The notes under the pieces are model-generated. The model made no database searches, was not told the origin of the DNA, and worked only from the letters and a program-made list of their open reading frames with translations. Position numbers and translations under genes: made by a program. From assembly GCA_964017125.1 (NCBI GenBank), contig OZ024905.1, forward strand, positions 38,078,084 through 38,142,083: a stretch of DNA of 64,000 nucleotides. The letters run 5' to 3'. Positions 33,501 to 41,100 of the stretch are shown here, piece after piece. Source of the stretch: Flabesymbios commensalis (Eukaryota > Annelida > Polychaeta > Terebellida > Flabelligeridae). Positions within the stretch are counted from its first letter, which is position 1. Every line of letters starts with the position of its first letter.

Positions 33501-35637
33501 CAAAAGCCAGATGGTAATATCCGCTTACTAGTAAAGTAAGAAGACATCGCTTTTTGACTTTTTGCTCTGCAGCATAGACCTACAGTGCTATTGAGTTTAA
33601 AGTAGCTGAGTCGTCATGATTCTTTGAGTAAATATTGTGAGCGTTAAACTAGCTGGGTCGTTATCCTTCACTGAATCAGAATATTGACATTGACCATGCT
33701 GTAGGCCTACATGCTTGATATTGGATTATTGCGTTGTGCGCCCACAATGTTTACTCAGTGAATCATGACCATCCACCTACTTTAAGTAACGTGTTATAAT
33801 ACTTTGACTACACACTACGTGTCACACAGTAAGGCAGTATATTTGTACAGTCATGATCGTACTGCAAATCTAAGGGCTCTGCCACTACACACCATTCTAC
33901 GCTCATCCGGCGACTGCAGCAGCAAAACCATTAAAGTCCGGGAGGGGATAGCTGCTATCCCCTCTCGGACATTAATGTTTTGTCAAGGCGCAGTGACATC
34001 ACCGAAAATAATTTAAATGGTCAAATTCACAAAAATGATGCAAATTTAAATTAGCTTACAATACGGAGGTTCATTATGACAAAATTGTGAACCTATTGTA
34101 AAGAACGTATAAGATAAACGTCATTATCTCAGAGACAACGTAGTGAAATATCAATAAGCGTATAGCAGTCGCACAATAGTTGCGAATAATATGCGACCTT
34201 AAGTCGCTTCTATACGTTGTTGGTACGTCCACGGGGCGGGGGCCCTAGGGTAGTGGTTAGCACCGCTGCCTTTCACGCCAGAGTTCGGGGTTCGGTTCCC
34301 GGACTCGGCGGTTTGAAAGAAACAAAAATGTTTCTTCCCCATCCACGTGTGAAATTCAGTATTGTGGGGAGCCTCCGTGACCGAGAGGTAGCGTGCTCGG
34401 CCTCAGACCGCCAGGGCTCGAATTTCGAATCCTGTGTCTGGAGGACAGTGTCATCTCAATCATCTCACCATCCTCAGGAGGTTCTCCTGGCCCAGTTTAG
34501 CCTATATGTGCACAAAGGTGGCCTAAAGCCCGATTCATTTCATTTGGTACGTCCACGACACGCTCATGTAGCTCTTTTTGTGCTGCTATTGAACTACTGT
34601 ACATAGGCCCTATAGGCCTACTCCATTACACCGCTCTGATTGGCGCTTGTAGCTCATAGCAAGAACTTGATATAAAGTTCTTGCTCATAGCAATACTCGC
34701 TCGTATCAACAGTTTCCCCATAGTTTCCCCATGCGTCACTATAAGTCGTTCTAACATACTCTACTGCGCTTTCATCGCGACGTAGGTCATTCGGTCCAGT
34801 TGTGGCCCAGAGGTAGGCTGCTGGGCTCGAATCCAAGGGGGTCGGATGTTTGTCGTCTACGTTGTGTATATAGTGTTCCAAACTGTTCAAATGTAAAAAT
34901 TAAAGTGTGCAGTGTCGGTACTATGGTACTGTGCACTATAAAGAACCCTTTTAATTATTCGATAAGAGTAAGACATAGTCACGACTTCGGACTTTCTTCT
35001 GTCGCGACATTGCCATGATTGTGAAAGCGACGTGAATCAATTATTCAATCGCTCACTTCAGGTCACAGTTGGATCGCCAACATGAGGGTAGGCTGGTGTT
35101 ATACGGGTATTATCACATATTATCACATATAAAATAACGAGCAAGAAGTGACAAAGTACTCATACACGGGTGACGTGTATCCTGCTATAATTAACTGTCA
35201 TGCTTAAGTATAATACTTTAAGATTGTTTTGAATAGACCAACTATCCTACTGCGTTCAATTGAGAATTTTGAGTATTGGAAGTAGAACTTATGTCACAGC
35301 CTATTGCCGAACCTACTTTTTCTACTATGGAACAACCGTCATTGTTGGACCTACTTTATTTACTGATAAAATGTTGCATCACTTATTATCAAGATGTAGT
35401 CAGATATCAACTAAAATTGTCTGTGACAGGTGTATATTTATTGAGAATAATAACTAATATATTAGATAATTGATCAATGTATTCCGTTTTATAACCTATC
35501 TGTATTCTTTTAATATGTATGTAAAGATAACTGTTATTTAAAATATTTTTTTTGCGTCTGTTTTTTTTCTAGGTGACAAGCATATGTATGCCTTAATGGC
35601 ATGGTCGATCAGGAGCTTACATAGCCCTAACCTATAG
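24510..35637 (+). CDS. Single-Sushi-domain type I membrane protein, four exons
   Basis: Exons are 24510-24567, 28299-28493, 31240-31434 (or from 31249) and 35573-35637. Donors are CAG|GTAAGC, ATG|GTAAGT and CGG|GTAAGT. Acceptors of exons 2 and 4 follow strong T-tracts (T12AG and T8CTAG). All three introns are phase 1, the phase usual around Sushi (CCP) modules. The coding length is 513 nt, or 170 residues: signal peptide about 1-22, Sushi domain about 24-84 (Cys 24, 56, 71, 83; Trp 76), transmembrane helix about 88-113, basic stop-transfer YRHRKAKK, a Ser/Ala-rich tail and a 20-residue last exon. N45 and N72 are glycosylation sequons. The Sushi fold is an extracellular binding module of complement regulators and adhesion proteins; the ligand here is unknown. 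The exon model is mine, without transcripts. Extra exons in the long introns are possible. Confidence 0.65.
24602..24698. repeat. TTGGxCCAxC-core miniature repeat, copy 4 (intron 1)
   Basis: A 97-bp element with inverted ends ATCCCAG / CTGGGAT. Its core has GACCCAATGCTGG, TGTTGGGCCAGCGTCG and GGACCAACGTTAATTCAAC. It sits only 34 bp past the exon 1 donor of the Sushi gene. Confidence 0.6.
25815..25965. repeat. TTGGxCCAxC-core miniature repeat, copy 5 (intron 1)
   Basis: A diverged copy with GTACAGTTGGTTCAGCGTTG and GGTGGCCAAACAG. It ends CAACGTCTTGTGTTTGCT, the complement of the CAGCAAACAC(A/G)AGGCGTTG start seen in copy 3. The plus-strand open frames across it are accidental. Confidence 0.55.
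25966..27778. other. Intron 1 sequence, nothing recognised
   Basis: AT-rich, with no further Sushi-like exon that I could find. The minus-strand frame at 26561-26800 has no recognisable domain. Confidence 0.4.
27779..28117. repeat. Probable interspersed (SINE-like) repeat in intron 1
   Basis: Starts with an (AAAGT)n-like phrase, then contains GAAGTGCCTTATCCAAGGACACAAC and a tRNA B-box-like GGGGTTCAAAACCGC near the right end. AGTGCCTTGCCCAAGGACACAAC is a familiar phrase of marine-animal interspersed repeats. The open frame of 81 codons through it is a by-product. Confidence 0.4.
28299..28493 (+). CDS. Sushi gene exon 2: Sushi/CCP domain
   Basis: A 195-nt phase 1-1 exon after a 12-T polypyrimidine tract and AG. 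It encodes one whole Sushi domain: four cysteines with the spacing of the family, YTMGDIAMFVCD (the Yx.G....F.C block) and CNTTGWSDPDRKC (the CxxxGxW....C block). Symmetric one-exon-per-domain organisation is the norm for Sushi modules. The donor is GATG|GTAAGT. Read-through would stop three codons later. Confidence 0.85.
28494..29519. other. Intron 2 sequence, nothing firm
   Basis: It contains phrases such as CAACATGGCGGTGGC near 28590 that suggest old repeats, but no element boundary or gene that I can support. Confidence 0.35.
29520..30080 (+). repeat. Diverged tandem repeat, three copies, about 150-275 bp
   Basis: GGCATTGTCCGTTTTCATG at 29524 and 29798, and ATCATTCTCCGTTTTTATG at 29951, open blocks that share GCGACC(T/G)AAA, CGAGGCTAT, GGCGGC and TCAATTTTAA. 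They end in TTCTTATTTTCAGTTAAAT and (A/T)TGA(A/C)ACCT. The first interval is 274 bp and the second 153 bp. Origin unknown. Confidence 0.6.
30656..30907. mobile_element. 252-bp inverted-repeat (foldback) element in intron 2
   Basis: The left arm, about 70 bp from 30656, reads AATTGAAGGGGTCAGAACAA and continues to GGGGTACCATGG. It is matched in reverse complement by the right arm ending at 30907 (TTGTTCTGACCCCTTCAATT), with only a few mismatches and small indels. The loop is about 110 bp and contains AAAATGGCCGC. No coding capacity and no clear target-site duplication; probably a non-autonomous DNA transposon. Confidence 0.75.
31240..31434 (+). CDS. Sushi gene exon 3: transmembrane helix and cytoplasmic tail
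   Basis: Two phase-1 acceptors are possible: ATCAG|AAGC (exon from 31240) and CTGCAG|TATT (from 31249). Both keep the frame, and a stop at 31233-31235 excludes an earlier start. The exon encodes a Gly-rich hydrophobic helix (GGGTVVGFCFFGLAAILEF and on), the charged YRHRKAKKTDDWKKR and a Ser/Ala-rich tail ending SSSSAASEAAG. Its last 64 nt and the first 8 nt of the intron form the founder copy of the minisatellite at 31371-32307. Confidence 0.65.
31371..32307 (+). repeat. Minisatellite of 13 copies derived from exon 3 plus its 5' splice site
   Basis: The period is about 72 bp (24 codons). Copy 1 (31371-31442) is the end of exon 3 from AAACGACTACAG through GGGTAAGTTC, and the next copy starts at the following AAAC. 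The duplication therefore probably arose between two AAAC tetramers. Nine of 13 copies keep an intact GGTAAGT donor. Copies 2, 5 and 8 share a rearranged GGGGTATATGTTC end, and copy 3 has lost one base in the donor. Copies 2-4, 5-7 and 8-10 form a higher-order trimer of about 220 bp. Copy 13 leads into unique intron sequence. Two plus-strand frames inside the array (31724-31915 and 31944-32174) reflect the 24-codon period. Confidence 0.9.
32308..33922. other. Intron 3 sequence, nothing recognised
   Basis: AT-rich. A plus-strand frame at 33340-33531 and a minus-strand frame at 32997-33188 are short and without similarity. Confidence 0.4.
33923..33983 (+). other. Long near-perfect hairpin (23-bp stem, 3-nt loop)
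   Basis: CATTAAAGTCCGGGAGGGGA and the following TAG (33929-33951) pair with the arm at 33955-33977 across a CTG loop at 21 of 23 positions, and one of the two mismatches would be a G-U pair. AAAA and TTTT just outside extend the stem past a bulge. It could be the core of a foldback element or a small-RNA precursor; neither is shown. Confidence 0.75.
34220..34557 (+). mobile_element. Dimeric tRNA-derived SINE with perfect 14-bp target-site duplication
   Basis: TTGGTACGTCCACG occurs at 34220-34233 and again at 34544-34557, flanking a 310-bp element. The first module (about 34236-34311) resembles tRNA-Glu, with GTAGTGGTTAGCACC (A box), TTC in the anticodon position and GGTTCGGTTCC (B box). A linker with AGAAACA-AAAA-TGTTTCT follows. 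The second module (about 34371-34445) resembles Leu/Ser-type tRNA (GTGACCGAGAGGTAGCG, then TTTCGAATCC). The tail ends ATTCATTTCATT. Two pol III heads, a tail and a perfect duplication indicate recent LINE-driven insertion. The 129-codon frame across it is not a gene. Confidence 0.9.
34790..34845 (+). repeat. tRNA-like remnant (partial SINE head)
   Basis: GTGGCCCAGAGGTAGGCTGC (A-box-like) is followed closely by GGGCTCGAATCC (B-box-like), as in the second module of the nearby SINE but with the middle shortened. Too degenerate for a tRNA gene. Confidence 0.4.
35573..35637 (+). CDS. Sushi gene exon 4: C-terminal end
   Basis: The acceptor is TTTTTTTTCTAG|GTGAC. In phase 1 it reads Gly-DKHMYALMAWSIRSLHSPNL then TAG at 35635-35637. 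The phase fits the exon 3 donor exactly and the tract is strong, but the 20-residue peptide matches nothing known to me, so this terminal exon is the least certain. Confidence 0.45.
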
Positions 35638-35690
35638 TGTCTGCTGTGAAATTATTTGCACACTTTTCTTTTTAATATTTTTTGTCATCC

Positions 35691-35696
35691 ATTAAA
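35691..35696 (+). terminator. Candidate polyadenylation signal (ATTAAA) of the Sushi gene
   Basis: ATTAAA lies 54 bases after the predicted stop codon. It is the commonest variant of AATAAA. It supports, but does not prove, that transcription ends here. Confidence 0.35.
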
Positions 35697-36195
35697 ATAC
35701 GTTTAAAAAGCCAACATCATTACATAATTATAACACCTATACTGGGCCCTCATCGGTGTTTCCAACATAAGCATTGGTGTTCAAACGAATGCCACCCTTA
35801 ATAATAATTGCTGAACCCTGTACAATGTTCAATATGAGAAACATAACAGTAAATTTAATGAATAATAATAATAATTATATAAGATGAAAATCCTAGCTGT
35901 TATGGTTGGTTGTCGTCTTTATTCAGGATTGTTTCCTTGAGTGGTTTCCAGGCATACACAATAGTGTATTGAATAAGTGTTTTCTGAAGAGTATGTGCTG
36001 TTAAGTGATGGATAATTTATAAGTGACGTGTAATGTTTATTATATGTACGCGTAATATGCGATGCCCCAAAGCTTCAAAATGAATTAAAACAGAGGAAAA
36101 AATTTAAAATCTCAACAACAATTGTTTATCTCCAACATGTATTTTCGAATTGCTATCGCTTCTAATAACTTCATAATCGAGATCTTGGTTCACTG
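35697..36195. other. AT-rich end of the left contig
   Basis: No gene and no similarity to the satellite on the other side of the gap. The sequence stops at the run of N. Confidence 0.5.
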
Positions 36196-36395
36196 NNNNN
36201 NNNNNNNNNNNNNNNNNNNNNNNNNNNNNNNNNNNNNNNNNNNNNNNNNNNNNNNNNNNNNNNNNNNNNNNNNNNNNNNNNNNNNNNNNNNNNNNNNNNN
36301 NNNNNNNNNNNNNNNNNNNNNNNNNNNNNNNNNNNNNNNNNNNNNNNNNNNNNNNNNNNNNNNNNNNNNNNNNNNNNNNNNNNNNNNNNNNNNNN
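36196..36395. other. Assembly gap of exactly 200 N
   Basis: Exactly 200 N is a conventional filler for scaffold joins of unknown size. Unique sequence lies on the left and satellite begins at once on the right, so the true distance and adjacency are unproven. The open frames spanning it are artefacts. Confidence 0.98.
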
Positions 36396-37635
36396 TCATT
36401 TCTCGAGATCTAGTAAAAAACAGGGGAATTTCATTTTGCGTTTGTGCGCCTTCTGCTTATCGGAATTGGACAAGGTTTTCTTTTTCGATTTCAGAATAGA
36501 ATGTGTTTTCTAGATCACTTGAAAAAAAACATTCCATAAATATGTTTTTTTCCCTTAAGGTCTCACCACACAAATTCATTCGCGCATATCATTATAAAGT
36601 TTAAGAATAAGAAAGTTAGTCTCTTTTTAAAAAATACGGCTCTTTGCAGCAGCCTCGGTGGCAAATATTACAGATATATCATTTTGCTACCAATTTAAAT
36701 CGATTCTGTGATGATTTGGTGTAGCAAAGCCATCGAAATGAGGAAAGATAGATCCAACAGGAAGTCCTTGCGCTGGCTGTAAGAAGGCTCTTCTAAAAAA
36801 CAAGGTCAATTATTTTCTAGGTCGATCAGAGGAGAGTGGGGCAAGAGGTTATTATGGGCTCAAATAAAAAAAATTATGTCAGTTAAACATGCCTTTTTTA
36901 TTGTTTAGATTGAAAGAGAACAGACTGATGGTTAAAATGATATATAGTTATATTTATATTTCTCCACTTAAAGAGTGCTGGGAGGCCTGAGTGTATGGGT
37001 CATATTACATGTAAGTCTATGGGACGGGTATTTGGTGTGGTGAGACGTTAAGGCCATAGCTCCAGAAAACACATTTTCGCGCCTGTGGGATGTTTTACTG
37101 CTACTAGACCATTTATTTTGCTCATTTATTATCACCAGGCGGCCAATTCAACGAAAAAATATAATATAGACATGTTTTGTAGCGAATTTAATGAAACTAA
37201 TCTGATAATGTTCAATTATGGGCCATATACCAAGCATTCTTCCATATAGCACTGAAATAGTTGTAAGTTCAACTTGGTTCTTCCACTTCCCGCATTTATT
37301 TTTTTGTCCTTTGGTATTTATACCTCTTTTGTTTGTGTGTATAATGTTCGTACATCACTATTCTGAAGAAATAAAATCATTCATTGTCTAATTTCAAGAC
37401 GATTCCCTGAAAAAATAGACCAATTCCATGCAGATGCTTCATGAAAATGGAAAATTATGTTGTACTATAGAAAAACAGGTCATTTCTCGAGATCTAGTAA
37501 AAAACAGGGGAATTTCATTTTGCGTTTGTGCGCCTTCTGCTTATCGGAATTGGACAAGGTTTTCTTTTTCGATTTCAGAATAGAATGTGTTTTCTAGATC
37601 ACTTGAAAAAAAACATTCCATAAATATGTTTTTTT

Positions 37636-38139
37636 CCCTTAAGGTCTCACCACACAAATTCATTCGCGCATATCATTATAAAGTTTAAGAATAAGAAAGT
37701 TAGTCTCTTTTTAAAAAATACGGCTCTTTGCAGCAGCCTCGGTGGCAAATATTACAGATATATCATTTTGCTACCAATTTAAATCGATTCTGTGATGATT
37801 TGGTGTAGCAAAGCCATCGAAATGAGGAAAGATAGATCCAACAGGAAGTCCTTGCGCTGGCTGTAAGAAGGCTCTTCTAAAAAACAAGGTCAATTATTTT
37901 CTAGGTCGATCAGAGGAGAGTGGGGCAAGAGGTTATTATGGGCTCAAATAAAAAAAATTATGTCAGTTAAACATGCCTTTTTTATTGTTTAGATTGAAAG
38001 AGAACAGACTGATGGTTAAAATGATATATAGTTATATTTATATTTCTCCACTTAAAGAGTGCTGGGGAGGCCTGAGTGTATGGGTCATATTACATGTAAG
38101 TCTATGGGACGGGTATTTGGTGTGGTGAGACGTTAAGGC
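37636..38139. mobile_element. TTAA-flanked inverted-repeat element within each satellite unit (shown in unit 2)
   Basis: CCTTAAGGTCTCACCACAC (37637-37655) is mirrored about 480 bp later by GTGTGGTGAGACGTTAAGG (38121-38139). The arms extend into AAAT/ATTT with one indel, and the mismatch is at the base next to TTAA. TTAA sits outside both arms, as a TTAA target-site duplication would. That fits a piggyBac-like or other TTAA-specific miniature transposon of about 490 bp making up nearly half of the unit. The family assignment is inference. Confidence 0.6.
37767..37812 (+). other. Imperfect hairpin in the satellite unit (shown in unit 2)
   Basis: TTTGCTACCAA and TTGGTGTAGCAAA can pair over at least 8 bp plus a bulged 4-bp helix, with a loop of about 20 bases containing ATCGAT. 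It repeats in every unit at the same offset, inside the TTAA-flanked segment. Confidence 0.5.
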
Positions 38140-41100
38140 CATAGCTCCAGAAAACACATTTTCGCGCCTGTGGGATGTTTTACTGCTACTAGACCATTTA
38201 TTTTGCTCATTTATTATCACCAGGCGGCCAATTCAACGAAAAAATATAATATAGACATGTTTTGTAGCGAATTTAATGAAACTAATCTGATAATGTTCAA
38301 TTATGGGCCATATACCAAGCATTCTTCCATATAGCACTGAAATAGTTGTAAGTTCAACTTGGTTCTTCCACTTCCCCGCATTTATTTTTTTGTCCTTTGG
38401 TATTTATACCTCTTTTGTTTGTGTGTATAATGTTCGTACATCACTATTCTGAAGAAATAAAATCATTCATTGTCTAATTTCAAGACGATTCCCTGAAAAA
38501 ATAGACCAATTCCATGCAGATGCTTCATGAAAATGGAAAATTATGTTGTACTATAGAAAAACAGGTCATTTCTCGAGATCTAGTAAAAAACAGGGGAATT
38601 TCATTTTGCGTTTGTGCGCCTTCTGCTTATCGGAATTGGACAAGGTTTTCTTTTTCGATTTCAGAATAGAATGTGTTTTCTAGATCACTTGAAAAAAAAC
38701 ATTCCATAAATATGTTTTTTTCCCTTAAGGTCTCACCACACAAATTCATTCGCGCATATCATTATAAAGTTTAAGAATAAGAAAGTTAGTCTCTTTTTAA
38801 AAAATACGGCTCTTTGCAGCAGCCTCGGTGGCAAATATTACAGATATATCATTTTGCTACCAATTTAAATCGATTCTGTGATGATTTGGTGTAGCAAAGC
38901 CATCGAAATGAGGAAAGATAGATCCAACAGGAAGTCCTTGCGCTGGCTGTAAGAAGGCTCTTCTAAAAAACAAGGTCAATTATTTTCTAGGTCGATCAGA
39001 GGAGAGTGGGGCAAGAGGTTATTATGGGCTCAAATAAAAAAAATTATGTCAGTTAAACATGCCTTTTTTATTGTTTAGATTGAAAGAGAACAGACTGATG
39101 GTTAAAATGATATATAGTTATATTTATATTTCTCCACTTAAAGAGTGCTGGGAGGCCTGAGTGTATGGGTCATATTACATGTAAGTCTATGGGACGGGTA
39201 TTTGGTGTGGTGAGACGTTAAGGCCATAGCTCCAGAAAACACATTTTCGCGCCTGTGGGATGTTTTACTGCTACTAGACCATTTATTTTGCTCATTTATT
39301 ATCACCAGGCGGCCAATTCAACGAAAAAATATAATATAGACATGTTTTGTAGCGAATTTAATGAAACTAATCTGATAATGTTCAATTATGGGCCATATAC
39401 CAAGCATTCTTCCATATAGCACTGAAATAGTTGTAAGTTCAACTTGGTTCTTCCACTTCCCCGCATTTATTTTTTTGTCCTTTGGTATTTATACCTCTTT
39501 TGTTTGTGTGTATAATGTTCGTACATCACTATTCTGAAGAAATAAAATCATTCATTGTCTAATTTCAAGACGATTCCCTGAAAAAATAGACCAATTCCAT
39601 GCAGATGCTTCATGAAAATGGAAAATTATGTTGTACTATAGAAAAACAGGTCATTTCTCGAGATCTAGTAAAAAACAGGGGAATTTCATTTTGCGTTTGT
39701 GCGCCTTCTGCTTATCGGAATTGGACAAGGTTTTCTTTTTCGATTTCAGAATAGAATGTGTTTTCTAGATCACTTGAAAAAAAACATTCCATAAATATGT
39801 TTTTTTCCCTTAAGGTCTCACCACACAAATTCATTCGCGCATATCATTATAAAGTTTAAGAATAAGAAAGTTAGTCTCTTTTTAAAAAATACGGCTCTTT
39901 GCAGCAGCCTCGGTGGCAAATATTACAGATATATCATTTTGCTACCAATTTAAATCGATTCTGTGATGATTTGGTGTAGCAAAGCCATCGAAATGAGGAA
40001 AGATAGATCCAACAGGAAGTCCTTGCGCTGGCTGTAAGAAGGCTCTTCTAAAAAACAAGGTCAATTATTTTCTAGGTCGATCAGAGGAGAGTGGGGCAAG
40101 AGGTTATTATGGGCTCAAATAAAAAAAATTATGTCAGTTAAACATGCCTTTTTTATTGTTTAGATTGAAAGAGAACAGACTGATGGTTAAAATGATATAT
40201 AGTTATATTTATATTTCTCCACTTAAAGAGTGCTGGGAGGCCTGAGTGTATGGGTCATATTACATGTAAGTCTATGGGACGGGTATTTGGTGTGGTGAGA
40301 CGTTAAGGCCATAGCTCCAGAAAACACATTTTCGCGCCTGTGGGATGTTTTACTGCTACTAGACCATTTATTTTGCTCATTTATTATCACCAGGCGGCCA
40401 ATTCAACGAAAAAATATAATATAGACATGTTTTGTAGCGAATTTAATGAAACTAATCTGATAATGTTCAATTATGGGCCATATACCAAGCATTCTTCCAT
40501 ATAGCACTGAAATAGTTGTAAGTTCAACTTGGTTCTTCCACTTCCCCGCATTTATTTTTTTGTCCTTTGGTATTTATACCTCTTTTGTTTGTGTGTATAA
40601 TGTTCGTACATCACTATTCTGAAGAAATAAAATCATTCATTGTCTAATTTCAAGACGATTCCCTGAAAAAATAGACCAATTCCATGCAGATGCTTCATGA
40701 AAATGGAAAATTATGTTGTACTATAGAAAAACAGGTCATTTCTCGAGATCTAGTAAAAAACAGGGGAATTTCATTTTGCGTTTGTGCGCCTTCTGCTTAT
40801 CGGAATTGGACAAGGTTTTCTTTTTCGATTTCAGAATAGAATGTGTTTTCTAGATCACTTGAAAAAAAACATTCCATAAATATGTTTTTTTCCCTTAAGG
40901 TCTCACCACACAAATTCATTCGCGCATATCATTATAAAGTTTAAGAATAAGAAAGTTAGTCTCTTTTTAAAAAATACGGCTCTTTGCAGCAGCCTCGGTG
41001 GCAAATATTACAGATATATCATTTTGCTACCAATTTAAATCGATTCTGTGATGATTTGGTGTAGCAAAGCCATCGAAATGAGGAAAGATAGATCCAACAG

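Noticed and set aside
34236-34311. A functional tRNA-Glu gene
   Set aside because: The A and B boxes are recognisable, but the acceptor and anticodon stems do not pair properly, and it sits inside a SINE with target-site duplications.
34217-34606. A 129-codon plus-strand open frame
   Set aside because: It lies across the dimeric SINE and its flanks; translated tRNA-like sequence gives protein-like strings often mis-annotated as genes.
36122-36499. Open frames through the N run
   Set aside because: They exist only because the gap is read as unknown residues.
38038-38220. A 60-codon frame in satellite unit 2
   Set aside because: It exists only because of the one-base insertion in that unit; the other units lack it.
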